Origin: JAUSEW01 sp964414015
GTDB lineage: Bacteria; Patescibacteriota; Microgenomatia; Levybacterales; UBA12049
DNA length: 39,688 nucleotides
Direction: 5' to 3'
NCBI GenBank assembly: GCA_964414015.1
Contig: CAYPUE010000003.1
Location: 1 to 39,688, forward strand
Positions 29,351 to 37,127 of this stretch are shown here, one piece after another. Each line of letters begins with the position of its first letter. Positions within the stretch are counted from its first letter, which is position 1. The notes beneath the pieces are model-generated. The model had not been told where the DNA came from. It saw only the letters and a list, made by a program, of their open reading frames with translations, and did not search any database. Position numbers and translations under genes: made by a program.

Positions 29351-32269
29351 ATGGACGACAAGAAGATCCTAAATCGTGAACAGCTTGAAGCAGTACATCA
29401 TGGAGACGGACCGCTTCTGATTATTGCAGGGGCCGGAACAGGCAAGACAACTGTCATAACCGAAAGAATAAAATATTTGGTTTTGGAAAAAAATATTCCT
29501 CCCTCCCAAATTCTCGCTCTAACTTTTACGGATAAAGCAGCCAGGGAAATGGAAGAACGGGTAGATGTCGCAATGCCGTATGGCTATACCCAAATGTGGA
29601 TTATGACCTTTCATGGTTTTTGCGATCGGATTTTAAGATCCGAAGCAGTTCACATAGGGCTTACTTCTTCTTATAAACTTTTGACCGAGGCCGAATCAAT
29701 ACTTTTTTTGCGCAATAATCTATTCAAATTTAATTTAAGTTATTTTAGGCCGCTTGGGAATCCGAACAAATTTTTGCAAGGTTTGCTTCAGCATTTTTCC
29801 AGATTAAAAGACGAAGACATATTACCCAACGAATATCTTCATTGGGCTCAAGCTCCCCACTTCGCCAAGGCTTCGCGGGGCGAGCAAAACTCAAAAGAAG
29901 AAACAAAAAAGAATATGGAATTGGCTAATGCTTATCAAGTTTACGAAGAACTCAAAACCAAAGAAGGAGTTATGGATTTCTCCGATCTTATTTCCAACAC
30001 TTTGAAATTGTTCAGAGAAAGAAAAAACGTTCTTAAAATTTACCAAGAGCAATTTAAGCATATCTTGGTTGATGAATTTCAGGATACGAATTACGCGCAG
30101 AATGAGTTATCTACACTTCTTACCGGAGCAAAAAAGAACATCACGGTTGTGGGAGATGATGACCAGGCGATTTACAGATGGCGGGGAGCTGCTATATCCA
30201 ACATCATCCAGTTTAAGAAAAGATTTCCAAAAGCCAAAATCATAACTTTGACGAAAAACTATCGTTCAACCGAAGAAATCCTAAACAAGTCATATAAATT
30301 AATTCAAAATAATAATCCGGATCGGCTGGAAGCTAAGGAAAAAATTAATAAAAAATTGATTTCCGTAAGGAATATCAAGGGCGAGAAAGTGGAGCTTTTG
30401 TCTGCTGACCGTGTGGAAAATGAAGCGGAATTAGTTACAAAAAAAATTCAAGAACTTACTATGAACCATAAACTGCTAACTAATTACCAGTACAAAGATA
30501 TTGCAATTCTTGTCCGGGCCAATGATCACTCCCAACCCTTCGTGAGAGCTTTGGAAAGACAAAATATCCCCTACCAATTTTTAGGCCCGGGACAATTATT
30601 CCATCAGGAAGAAATTAAAGATTTAATTGCCTATTTAAAAGTCCTTTATAATTTTTCTGATTCTGTTTCTTTATACAGGGTGTTGAATATGCCCATATTC
30701 GGATTCGATGCTCGGGATATAGCGGCAATTCTAAATTTTGGAAGAAGAACCAATCTTAGTCTATTTGAAGCTTTGGAAAATATAGATAAAACTTTCTTAA
30801 ATGATCAGGCAAAAGAAAAAGTAAATAAATTTATCCAGATGATAAAAAAACATTTAAAACGGGTTCCGAAAGATACCGGAGGACAAATTTTATATTATTT
30901 CCTGGAAGATAGCGGACTGTTAAAAAAATTAATGGAAGCAAAAAGCGGCAACGATTATAAGAAATCCCAAAACATTGCCCGTTTTTTCGACAAGCTGAAA
31001 ACATATGAAGGAGATCATGAAGACTCCTCTGTTTTTGCTATTGTAGATTGGATTGATTTGTCAATGCAAATGGGAGAAAGCCCACTGGCAACCAATATGG
31101 ATTGGACAGAAAACGACGCGGTTAATATTTTGACTATCCATTCCAGTAAAGGCCTTGAATTTCCTGTAGTTTTTATCGTTAATCTAGTCAGCCAACGCTT
31201 TCCTACAAGAGAAAGAAGAGAGCAAATTCCTATCCCTCAAGAACTCATTAAGGAAATTCTTCCCCTCGGAGATTTTCATCTGGAGGAAGAAAGAAGACTT
31301 TTCTATGTCGGGTTAACCAGAGCCAGAGATTTATTGTTTCTCACTACTGCTAAGTATTATGGGGAAGGAAAAAGAGAGAGGAAACTTTCTCCGTTTGTCT
31401 ATGAAACTTTGGAGGAAAGAGACATTCTAAATACCTTAAAACTTGGAGAAAAAAATATTATTCAGCAATCCCTTTTTAGCTGGGAGCAAAAATCAAAACC
31501 TCCAACGCCAATCGCAACAATTCCCCCTTTAACTTATATTTCCTATTCTCAACTGCAAACTTTTGACATTTGCCCTTTGCATTATAAATTAAAATATCTA
31601 CTAAGAATTCCAACTCCTTCTTCATCTGCTCAAAGTTTCGGCACAAGTTTGCATGCGGCTCTGCGGGATTTTTTTAGAGATCGTATGAATGGGAAAAAGG
31701 TAAAGATAAAAGATATTTCTTCGTATCTTAACCGCGTCTGGATAAATGAAGGTTATTCCAGTAAAACCTATGAAGAGTATGCCTTGAAGAAAGCCAAAGA
31801 CATACTCGGCAAATATCTGGATCGCAATTTCAATCCCGATGATAAAAATGTTAAACAAATTGCCTTAGAGTTTCCTTTCCAATTCCGCTTAAAAGACATC
31901 AAAGTAGCAGGACGAATAGATAGGATAGACCAAATAGGCAAAACCATAGAGATCTTGGATTATAAAACCGGAAATAATATGTTGAATGACAGGCAATTAG
32001 CCCAAGATTTACAGCTTACTTTTTACGCTCTTGCTGCCATGGAAGTCCATGACGATACTCTGAATAGAGATCCTAAAAATGTTCTTTTGTCGCTATATTA
32101 TCTTGATCAGCAAAAAAAATTAACGACTTCCAGAACCAAAGAACAGCTTGAAGAGGCAAAAAAAATAATCTTGGAAAAAGTAGATGCGATTTCCAAAAGT
32201 GACTTTAAATGTTCCGGATCATCGATTTGTAAAAACTGCGAATACAAAATCCTCTGCAAAGCCAATTAA
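29351..32269 (+). CDS. UvrD/PcrA-type helicase fused to Fe-S PD-(D/E)XK nuclease
   Basis: 972 residues. The N-terminal about 690 residues are a superfamily 1A helicase: NREQLEAVHHGDGPLLIIAG, Walker A GAGTGKT (27-33), DEFQDTN (241-247), GDDDQAIYRWRGA, LTKNYRST, NILTIHSSKGLEF and FYVGLTRARDLLFL. The C-terminal part is a RecB/AddB-like nuclease: SYSQLQTFDICPLHYKLKY, GTSLHAALRDFF, then GRIDRID and EILDYKTG (about 855-875). Cysteines C741, C960, C963 and C969 are set for an Fe-S cluster as in AddB and Cas4-type nucleases. A single-chain end-processing machine is likely. A repeat-encoded insert (FAKASRG, 171-177) sits in domain 1B. Confidence 0.93.
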   Translation: MDDKKILNREQLEAVHHGDGPLLIIAGAGTGKTTVITERIKYLVLEKNIPPSQILALTFTDKAAREMEERVDVAMPYGYTQMWIMTFHGFCDRILRSEAVHIGLTSSYKLLTEAESILFLRNNLFKFNLSYFRPLGNPNKFLQGLLQHFSRLKDEDILPNEYLHWAQAPHFAKASRGEQNSKEETKKNMELANAYQVYEELKTKEGVMDFSDLISNTLKLFRERKNVLKIYQEQFKHILVDEFQDTNYAQNELSTLLTGAKKNITVVGDDDQAIYRWRGAAISNIIQFKKRFPKAKIITLTKNYRSTEEILNKSYKLIQNNNPDRLEAKEKINKKLISVRNIKGEKVELLSADRVENEAELVTKKIQELTMNHKLLTNYQYKDIAILVRANDHSQPFVRALERQNIPYQFLGPGQLFHQEEIKDLIAYLKVLYNFSDSVSLYRVLNMPIFGFDARDIAAILNFGRRTNLSLFEALENIDKTFLNDQAKEKVNKFIQMIKKHLKRVPKDTGGQILYYFLEDSGLLKKLMEAKSGNDYKKSQNIARFFDKLKTYEGDHEDSSVFAIVDWIDLSMQMGESPLATNMDWTENDAVNILTIHSSKGLEFPVVFIVNLVSQRFPTRERREQIPIPQELIKEILPLGDFHLEEERRLFYVGLTRARDLLFLTTAKYYGEGKRERKLSPFVYETLEERDILNTLKLGEKNIIQQSLFSWEQKSKPPTPIATIPPLTYISYSQLQTFDICPLHYKLKYLLRIPTPSSSAQSFGTSLHAALRDFFRDRMNGKKVKIKDISSYLNRVWINEGYSSKTYEEYALKKAKDILGKYLDRNFNPDDKNVKQIALEFPFQFRLKDIKVAGRIDRIDQIGKTIEILDYKTGNNMLNDRQLAQDLQLTFYALAAMEVHDDTLNRDPKNVLLSLYYLDQQKKLTTSRTKEQLEEAKKIILEKVDAISKSDFKCSGSSICKNCEYKILCKAN
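29852..29887 (+). repeat. Intragenic GC repeat in the helicase gene (CTTCGCCAAGGCTTCGCGGGG type)
   Basis: A GC-rich stretch in an AT-rich gene, with CTTCGCCAAGG and CTTCGCGGGGCG parts, encoding APHFAKASRGEQ. It falls between conserved helicase motifs and disturbs none of them. Confidence 0.65.
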
Positions 32270-32347
32270 ATATTTCTCTGTAAATTGTTGTCAAGTGGTA
32301 AAAAGCCTCATAAATTAAACTAAAATTGTACAAATGCTACATTATAG

Positions 32348-32356
32348 TGGTATAAT
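32348..32356 (+). promoter_or_regulatory. Extended -10 TGGTATAAT of a small RNA
   Basis: TG-G-TATAAT with a perfect hexamer (32351-32356). A weak -35, TTGTAC (32326-32331), is 19 nt away. No gene follows on this strand before the terminator. Confidence 0.65.
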
Positions 32357-32362
32357 AAACTT

Positions 32363-32458
32363 ACAAAAACCTGTATTCTAAACTGTCACCGGACGGTGGC
32401 GTGGTTAGGCAACTAGCATAGGAACGTGGTTGGAGAAGACCCGAAAGGGTCTTTTTTT
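32363..32458 (+). ncRNA. Probable standalone structured small RNA, about 96 nt
   Basis: Between an extended -10 promoter and a strong terminator there is no ORF with a start signal, but there are three consecutive hairpins. The first is GUCACC-GGAC-GGUGGC (6 bp with one G-U). The second is GUUAG-GCAA-CUAGC (5 bp, GNRA loop). The third is the terminator AAGACCC-GAAA-GGGUCUU (GNRA loop, then a T run). The region is GC-richer than its surroundings. The next gene is convergent, so it cannot be the leader of a downstream gene. It does not match tRNA, SRP RNA, 6S RNA or a riboswitch I know. A small RNA gene is the best reading. Confidence 0.6.
32436..32458 (+). terminator. Rho-independent terminator
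   Basis: Stem AAGACCC / GGGTCTT with a GAAA loop; the T run extends to 32458 on the plus strand. The minus strand shows no T run. Confidence 0.92.
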
Positions 32459-32459
32459 G

Positions 32460-33086
32460 TTATCTAAATTTCCATTCATCCTCAATGCACTTTTTTATTA
32501 TATTTTTATAAATTTCATAATCCGTTTTTGATTTATCATAGGATCTTTTAATACCTCCTGAAATCATATCAACCATTTGTATGAGTACGTTATTTTTTGA
32601 ATTAACCAATTTACAGTTCTTTATAATTTTTCTTTGTTTTGTATTGAGCTGTTTTCTTAAATAAGTTAAGAAACTTTTTCTAAAAGTTCTATCTCCGCTA
32701 CCGTCTATTCTAACTTTAGCATCCAGAATAGATCCGCCGCTATTTTGAAGAAGTAATTTAATTGCATAACTATAAAATGAATTTCTGTCGTTTTTTAATT
32801 TATCGCTTTTAATTAATCTTTTATTTATCACAAGACTTCTTATTTTGAAATCAAAGTTTTTAATAGAATTGAGAAAGGCTTCCCTTACTTTCCTAGAAGA
32901 TTTATTAAATTTGAACTCAACATTATCGGGAAATTTTAGAGAACGCCTTAGCTCTTTAATAGAAACTCCTACTCGTTCAACTTCCAAGTCGTCAGAAAAA
33001 ATAATACAAGTGATAACAAAAATTTCCGTTGAGCCTTTTTCAAACTTAAAACCCGGGTCGCCTGAATCATCGATAAAAACCAACAT
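32460..33086 (-). CDS. DUF3800 domain protein
   Basis: 208 residues. It starts with FIDDSGDPGF, the DUF3800 hallmark, and ends with a conserved-type segment LIQMVDMISGGIKRSYD. The conserved acids suggest an RNase H-like or other metal-dependent fold, but function is unknown. Such genes are often found in accessory and mobile regions, which fits this place. It is lysine-rich and more AT-rich than the core genes nearby. TATAAT lies 8 nt before the ATG. Confidence 0.8.
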   Translation of the reverse strand: MLVFIDDSGDPGFKFEKGSTEIFVITCIIFSDDLEVERVGVSIKELRRSLKFPDNVEFKFNKSSRKVREAFLNSIKNFDFKIRSLVINKRLIKSDKLKNDRNSFYSYAIKLLLQNSGGSILDAKVRIDGSGDRTFRKSFLTYLRKQLNTKQRKIIKNCKLVNSKNNVLIQMVDMISGGIKRSYDKSKTDYEIYKNIIKKCIEDEWKFR

Positions 33087-33094
33087 ATAGTTAT

Positions 33095-33100
33095 ATTATA
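33095..33100 (-). promoter_or_regulatory. -10 box TATAAT before the DUF3800 gene
   Basis: A perfect TATAAT 8 nt before the ATG. No SD and no clear -35. Confidence 0.5.
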
Positions 33101-33117
33101 TAGTTTTCTTGTCAGAC

Positions 33118-33174
33118 CTATGAAGAGAAATTTTCTACAATTTCAATTCCCAACTTATCCCAACATCGTTCTCG
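33118..33174 (-). pseudogene. Decayed 3' end, similar to relic at 33920-34006
   Basis: The frame reads RERCWDKLGIEIVENFSS and then a stop. The DNA on both sides of the tail (CTACAATTTCAATT and TCTCGAATCCCATCC on the plus strand) matches the relic at 33920-34006 with a few changes. It is probably a second decayed copy of a restriction-modification gene end. Confidence 0.35.
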
Positions 33175-33208
33175 AATCCCATCCCCAAATCACCCCCATC
33201 ACAAATCA

Positions 33209-33712
33209 TTAGAACACTCCTCGTTTTTTAAGTTCCTGAAATAGGGTAACCGAACGTTCTATTCCCGAAGTCTTAAGCGCTTCAACATCTCTGCCGCCAA
33301 CCAATTCTTTTATAGCAATATATGCAAAATTTTGAGGCACTCTATGTTCAATCTTTTTACAGATCAAAAGTGTCTTAACTTGACCATCATCCTTATAGAA
33401 TATTCCCTTTAGAATATCTAGTGCGGTTTTCGCAATATTATCAATATCTCTAGATTTATACTGTGTTTCCGATACAAAATACTGAACGACAAAAATAAAA
33501 ACTTCATTAGGGGTAGGAAATTGATGTTTATCTTTTAAATCCTCTTCTAGGCGCTTTAGAAAGTTTTGCTTAAAAGTTAAGAAACTTGTTTTCTCTTCTT
33601 TCCTTGTTGCCTTATGGAAACCGTCATCCTTGAATGCTTCTTGGGTAGAGGGAATAATTTCGCCAATTCCTATGTCAAAATCAACTGAAGTTCTCGGCTC
33701 TTTCTTAGACAT
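33209..33712 (-). CDS. RusA-like Holliday junction resolvase
   Basis: 167 residues from the ATG at 33712 (MSKKEPRTS). This start overlaps the end of the 56-residue gene by 8 nt and makes better sense than the frame extension to 33733. It has the RusA pattern RDIDNIAKTALDILKGIFYKD-D-GQV: paired aspartates, DNxxK and a following DD. RusA enzymes cut Holliday junctions and are mostly of phage origin, so this suggests a prophage or mobile-element relic. It is coupled to the small gene in front of it. Confidence 0.75.
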   Translation of the reverse strand: MSKKEPRTSVDFDIGIGEIIPSTQEAFKDDGFHKATRKEEKTSFLTFKQNFLKRLEEDLKDKHQFPTPNEVFIFVVQYFVSETQYKSRDIDNIAKTALDILKGIFYKDDGQVKTLLICKKIEHRVPQNFAYIAIKELVGGRDVEALKTSGIERSVTLFQELKKRGVF

Positions 33713-33875
33713 TGAGCGTGTAGAGTCGCACACCAGTTTTTGTGTGTTGCTTTTCTACCTTATCTTCAGGGACTTGTCCCCCCTTTTTTGCATAGAAAGA
33801 TACTTGCGCTGGTTTGTTTTTATACTTAGTTGCTATAAAATAAACTTCTTTTTTTGTAGCATTGTTTTTCTTCAT
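33705..33875 (-). CDS. 56-residue basic protein upstream of the RusA-like gene
   Basis: A small ORF, ATG at 33875 to TAA at 33705, of 56 residues starting MKKNNATKKEVYFIATKYKN and ending GVRLYTLNV. It is basic, with alternating hydrophobic residues (VYFIATKY, QVSFYAKK) that suggest a small beta-sheet protein. TACAAT lies 8 nt before the ATG, within an imperfect palindrome (ACAATAGTATTGT). Its stop overlaps the RusA-like start, so the two are probably one unit. No family is recognised. Confidence 0.6.
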   Translation of the reverse strand: MKKNNATKKEVYFIATKYKNKPAQVSFYAKKGGQVPEDKVEKQHTKTGVRLYTLNV

Positions 33876-33919
33876 ACAATACTATTGTAAACAATTATTA
33901 TAAAAAAACAAGTACCAAT

Positions 33920-34006
33920 CTAACTATTTCCTACAATTCCAATTTCTTCCTACGTGAGGCCGTAGAGTTTATAAACTTCCTCGTCGATTTTTTTATCCGC
34001 CTTTTC
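33920..34006 (-). pseudogene. Decayed restriction-modification (DNA methylase) C-terminus
   Basis: The frame reads EKADKKIDEEVYKLYGLT, a stop (TAG), then EEIGIVGNS and a second stop. IDexVYxLYGLTeEEI is a characteristic end of Eco57I-like and related type II N6-adenine methylases. The in-frame stop and the lack of any upstream coding sequence (a TGA lies directly before) show a relic. Confidence 0.5.
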
Positions 34007-34042
34007 TCAAATCCCACCTATTCGAATTCTCCGAAACCTTCT

Positions 34043-34609
34043 TCATCGTGAAAATATTTGATTTATGGAATACTCATCGGCAAACGTTTCCTTTGCCAAA
34101 CAAACAAAATCATAAGATGATTTATTTTTACACGCTTGTAGAATCCATTCTGCACGTGACATGAAATAAATCTTATCAGTTTGATTAGATGGAAAATGAT
34201 CATAATATGAGTTAATTTCTGAAGGCGCAATCTTTGTCCAGTAGTTGCCATTTTTAAACCCAAACTCTGATTTTTTGGTTGAAGATCCCCAACATGTCCA
34301 ATTTTCTCTATCTTTTACAGCACAATCTGTATATTTCCGCCATCCATTCGGGTAATCTAAATAAAGAACCTGTTGTCTAGAAGGAGATGGAGAAAAGACT
34401 TCTGCAGAAAAAACCCCTATGGGTTTATTACAGTGATTGGAGACTACTTTTTCTCGACAAATGGCAGCGTATACTGTAATATTCGATGGGAAAAATTCCC
34501 ACCCAAAAAACTTAAAAAGAACTACAATGATTAACAATAGACCGATAAATCCAAGAGCTGTTTCCCACAAATCACTATTTTCGCCCATATTACTCTCTAT
34601 GTGTTTCAA
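34043..34609 (-). CDS. Single-pass membrane protein, unknown
   Basis: 188 residues from a TTG at 34609; an internal ATG at 34588 is equally possible. One membrane helix (about 17-40) is followed by an extracytoplasmic domain with six or more cysteines (CREK, SNHCNK, TDCAV, WTCWG, QACKN, FVCLA), rich in Trp and Tyr, which suggests disulphides. I recognise no family. It lies 18 nt after the next membrane-protein gene on the same strand, so the two are probably one unit. Confidence 0.6.
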   Translation of the reverse strand: MKHIESNMGENSDLWETALGFIGLLLIIVVLFKFFGWEFFPSNITVYAAICREKVVSNHCNKPIGVFSAEVFSPSPSRQQVLYLDYPNGWRKYTDCAVKDRENWTCWGSSTKKSEFGFKNGNYWTKIAPSEINSYYDHFPSNQTDKIYFMSRAEWILQACKNKSSYDFVCLAKETFADEYSINQIFSR

Positions 34610-34627
34610 GCTTATTCTCGTCTCGTT

Positions 34628-35095
34628 TTACCAATAATCCCGTATAAATCTTTTCCCAATGACTATATATAAAAAGGTTCGCTTAATAACCTCAAAAAGC
34701 AAAAATGCAATAAAGAATCCAATGACCCAAAATAGTAATGGAGTAGCCCAAGTTCCAGAGGTTTTATGACTAACTTGAACAGTATAATTTATAGCATCTG
34801 GAACAAAATCCTTCTGATCGGAGCATAAACGTTCTGCAGTAAAACTATCATCAATTCCTAAAGTGCCATCCTCAAAAATAGTGGCATTATTGCTAGGAGC
34901 AAGTCTTCTACCGTTGTTGCACATGATAATTGAAGAAAGAGAATCGACAGCCGAATAGGGCTTAAGCGAATAACCAAAGAATAAAATAGTAATTACAACA
35001 AATATGTAAACTACTATATAAATAGTTTTAATTGCCCTATACCAGATTTTTCTTTCTAAAATATTTTCTTGTTGAATAGCTGTTTGAGTTTTCAT
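34628..35095 (-). CDS. Two-helix membrane protein, unknown
   Basis: 155 residues. Membrane helices are at about 22-45 (TIYIVVYIFVVITILFFGY) and 118-140 (LLFWVIGFFIAFLLFEVI). The region between them holds a small extracytoplasmic domain with two cysteines (MCNNGRRL and RLCSDQ). No family is recognised. It begins the accessory minus-strand pair with the gene at 34043. The 161 nt in front of it (35096-35256), up to rnpB, hold no clear promoter or gene. Confidence 0.6.
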   Translation of the reverse strand: MKTQTAIQQENILERKIWYRAIKTIYIVVYIFVVITILFFGYSLKPYSAVDSLSSIIMCNNGRRLAPSNNATIFEDGTLGIDDSFTAERLCSDQKDFVPDAINYTVQVSHKTSGTWATPLLFWVIGFFIAFLLFEVIKRTFLYIVIGKRFIRDYW

Positions 35096-35256
35096 GCTGA
35101 ATTTGGATATGATTGAATTTTACAATACACTTCTTTCAAGAGATTGTCAATCAGAAAATGCTAGTTATTGTCTGTAAAGTTATTGACTGAATTTGAATAT
35201 GCTTTTGAAGTAATGAAAGATGCTCCAACACGAAAACAGTTTGGGAAATTTAAAAT

Positions 35257-35680
35257 GCTCTAGGAAGAGAATAAGCCAGATTCTGTTTTACTTCGCCGAA
35301 GTCATACGAAGGCGAGTTTTATCCCGCTTTCGCTGAAGCTTCAGCGAGGCAGAGCCGTAATCTATCTCGTTTGTGATAATTAGTCACTAACGCCAAGTTT
35401 GACTTGGTGCCTTTCTTTGATGCTTCCGTAAAGATGGTCAAACGCATCATTCGAAAGTTGCAGCAGGTGGGATTACCCGTTTCACTCTCACTCGTCTCTG
35501 TTGCTCTCAAGTCCTGTTAATTCAGAACCTGCTTCTAATCCCGCATGTGAGTAAAGGATTAGAATACCAGCTATTGCTAGTCGGGGCTTACGCCCCATCC
35601 CCGTCCTTACGCCTGTCTGGACTTTCCTCCCGCCCGCAACTGCGTAGCTGTTGGCGGGTAACGGATCTTCTTCCTAGAGC
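35257..35680 (-). ncRNA. rnpB: RNase P RNA
   Basis: About 424 nt. The ends form the P1 helix: GCTCTAGGAAG at the 5' end (35670-35680) pairs perfectly with CTTCCTAGAGC at the 3' end (35257-35267). The conserved 5' element GAGGAAAGTCC lies at 35619-35629, an AGAGCAACAGAGA core segment lies in the middle and the 3' element CAGAATCTGGCTTAT near the end, as expected for bacterial type A-like RNase P RNA. It is the catalytic subunit that matures tRNA 5' ends. A good promoter places the transcript start at the first base of P1. Confidence 0.95.
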
Positions 35681-35687
35681 AAAGGGT

Positions 35688-35716
35688 ATTGTAGTACATT
35701 GAAGAAATAAAGGCAA
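35688..35716 (-). promoter_or_regulatory. rnpB promoter TTGCCT-17-TACAAT
   Basis: The -35 TTGCCT (35711-35716) and -10 TACAAT (35688-35693) are 17 nt apart, with a 7-nt distance to the first base of the P1 helix at 35680. Confidence 0.7.
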
Positions 35717-35723
35717 ATGAGGA

Positions 35724-36758
35724 TTATTTTCTAGTTGTTTGTTCGTTGATCTTATTTACGGAAAACTCTAAAAGAATTTTGATGATTGCGGCTATAGGAA
35801 CCGCCAATATAATTCCTAGCAGGCTCCACACATGTCCTCCTGCCAACACCGCAAAAAGAATAATTAAAGGATGCAGTTTGGTTATTTTACCCATTACATA
35901 AGGGTTTATGAAATAATCCTGAAATTGCCTAATGACAAAATAAACAGCTGCTACAACTAAAGCTCCATAAATAGGGGTTAAGGAAAAATTAACCGTTCCG
36001 GTTATCAGAACTACCAAGGCTGCCACACCTCCTGCTGCGATCGGCCCTATAATCGGAACTATCTCTGCAAACCCGGAAAAAATCGCCAAAATTAAAGAAA
36101 ATCTAACTCCAAGTATGGAAAGGGCTACGAAAAGCATAAGGGATACTATGGCCACTATCAGGATTTGACCGCGAAGGTAAGCTCCCAATACGCTATTTAT
36201 TTTAAAAAGCAATATCTCAACATCTATCCTATGATTTTTGGGTACAAAATTTAAAAGTTTGTCAATCATACTTTTTCCCTCTTTCAGAAAATAGAATCCT
36301 GAAAAAAGGAAAATGAAAAAACTGACTATTCTGGATATTGCGCCGGGGAAAAAACTGAATATATCTAACGGCAAAAATATTTTTGATTTTTCTAAAGATA
36401 CTATTGTTTCTTGAGCGGTTGGTTTAAACCAATACGGAAGATTTTCGATTTGAGATTTTGTAGTTTTTAGCAAATGGTTTGTAAGATTTTTAAGTTCCGA
36501 TGATTCATCAATTATCTGTCTTGCCAAAAACAAACTTGAAACTACAAAAATAGAAATAATTATAAGATAAATGATAATTATCGATAAAGATCTCGGAAGT
36601 TTTATCTTATTCGAAAAGAAATTGACAACAGGATTAAATATGTAAGCAAAGATACCTGCCAAAATAAAAGGGATAAGTATTTCTCTTTCTATGTAAATAA
36701 ACCACAAAGCAAGAATGGTCAGCCCTGAATAAAAAGCTGTCCTAAGTCTGATGGTCAT
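35724..36758 (-). CDS. AI-2E family (PerM-like) transporter
   Basis: 344 residues with about eight membrane helices. The first is ILALWFIYIEREILIPFILAGIFAYIF-like at about 15-40, and there is a hydrophilic stretch between helices (about 75-130). The conserved C-terminal part reads FAEIVPIIGPIAAGG, YFINPYVMGKITKLHPLIIL and LGIILAVPIAAII. This family exports small molecules or ions; the substrate here is unknown. It follows HU after 15 nt, with an AGGT before the ATG. Confidence 0.9.
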   Translation of the reverse strand: MTIRLRTAFYSGLTILALWFIYIEREILIPFILAGIFAYIFNPVVNFFSNKIKLPRSLSIIIIYLIIISIFVVSSLFLARQIIDESSELKNLTNHLLKTTKSQIENLPYWFKPTAQETIVSLEKSKIFLPLDIFSFFPGAISRIVSFFIFLFSGFYFLKEGKSMIDKLLNFVPKNHRIDVEILLFKINSVLGAYLRGQILIVAIVSLMLFVALSILGVRFSLILAIFSGFAEIVPIIGPIAAGGVAALVVLITGTVNFSLTPIYGALVVAAVYFVIRQFQDYFINPYVMGKITKLHPLIILFAVLAGGHVWSLLGIILAVPIAAIIKILLEFSVNKINEQTTRK

Positions 36759-36773
36759 ACAAATTACCTAATT

Positions 36774-37046
36774 TTATCTTACTGCTTTTTTAAGAGTCTT
36801 TCCAGGAGTAAATCCGGGAGCCTTTCTCGCCGCGATGGTTATTTTCTCACCTGTCTTTGGATTTCTTCCTACTCTTTCTACTCTTTTTCTAACTGAAAAC
36901 GTTCCGAATCCTGTGATAACAACCTTCTCTCCTCTTTTCAAGGAATCTCTAATGGAGTTGATGACTGCTTGCACAGAATCTCTTGCAGCTTTAATGGTTA
37001 AATTAGCTTTTTTAGCCACAACCTCTGTTAATTCTCTTTTTGTCAA
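36774..37046 (-). CDS. HU-type histone-like DNA-binding protein
   Basis: 90 residues, full HU length. MTKRELTEVVAKKANLTIKA starts the helical body; VVITGFGTFSVRKR and GRNPKTGEKITIAA form the beta-arm with its DNA-bending tip (RNPKTG), and FTPGKTLKKAV is the end. It compacts and bends DNA. The start is TTG at 37046, set by a strong SD (GGAGGTGA, 37053-37060) 6 nt away. The promoter TTGACA-17-TATTGT lies upstream. Unlike its leaderless neighbours it has a normal leader, so it is probably highly translated. Confidence 0.95.
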   Translation of the reverse strand: MTKRELTEVVAKKANLTIKAARDSVQAVINSIRDSLKRGEKVVITGFGTFSVRKRVERVGRNPKTGEKITIAARKAPGFTPGKTLKKAVR

Positions 37047-37086
37047 AATGTTTCACCTCCTATTCTTGGACAGAATAATTAGCTTA

Positions 37087-37115
37087 ACAATACAATGTAA
37101 ATCGTAGATTGTCAA
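37087..37115 (-). promoter_or_regulatory. HU promoter TTGACA-17-TATTGT
   Basis: The -35 TTGACA (37110-37115) and -10 TATTGT (37087-37092) are 17 nt apart. This gives a leader of about 35 nt that contains the SD. Confidence 0.65.
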
Positions 37116-37127
37116 TAGATCAAATTA

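Noticed and set aside
32375..32435. Resemblance of the small RNA to glutamine riboswitch elements (GGACGG, AGGAACG)
   Set aside because: GGACGG is buried in the first hairpin, the 5' pairing partner is missing and no gene follows downstream; the match is only two short words.
35177..35263. Short coding-looking frame on the plus strand before rnpB
   Set aside because: About 28 codons without a start signal, and it runs into the rnpB 3' end; too little to call a gene or relic.
35319..35510. 63-codon open frame on the minus strand
   Set aside because: It lies wholly inside rnpB, whose P1 helix and conserved elements are clear; the frame is chance.
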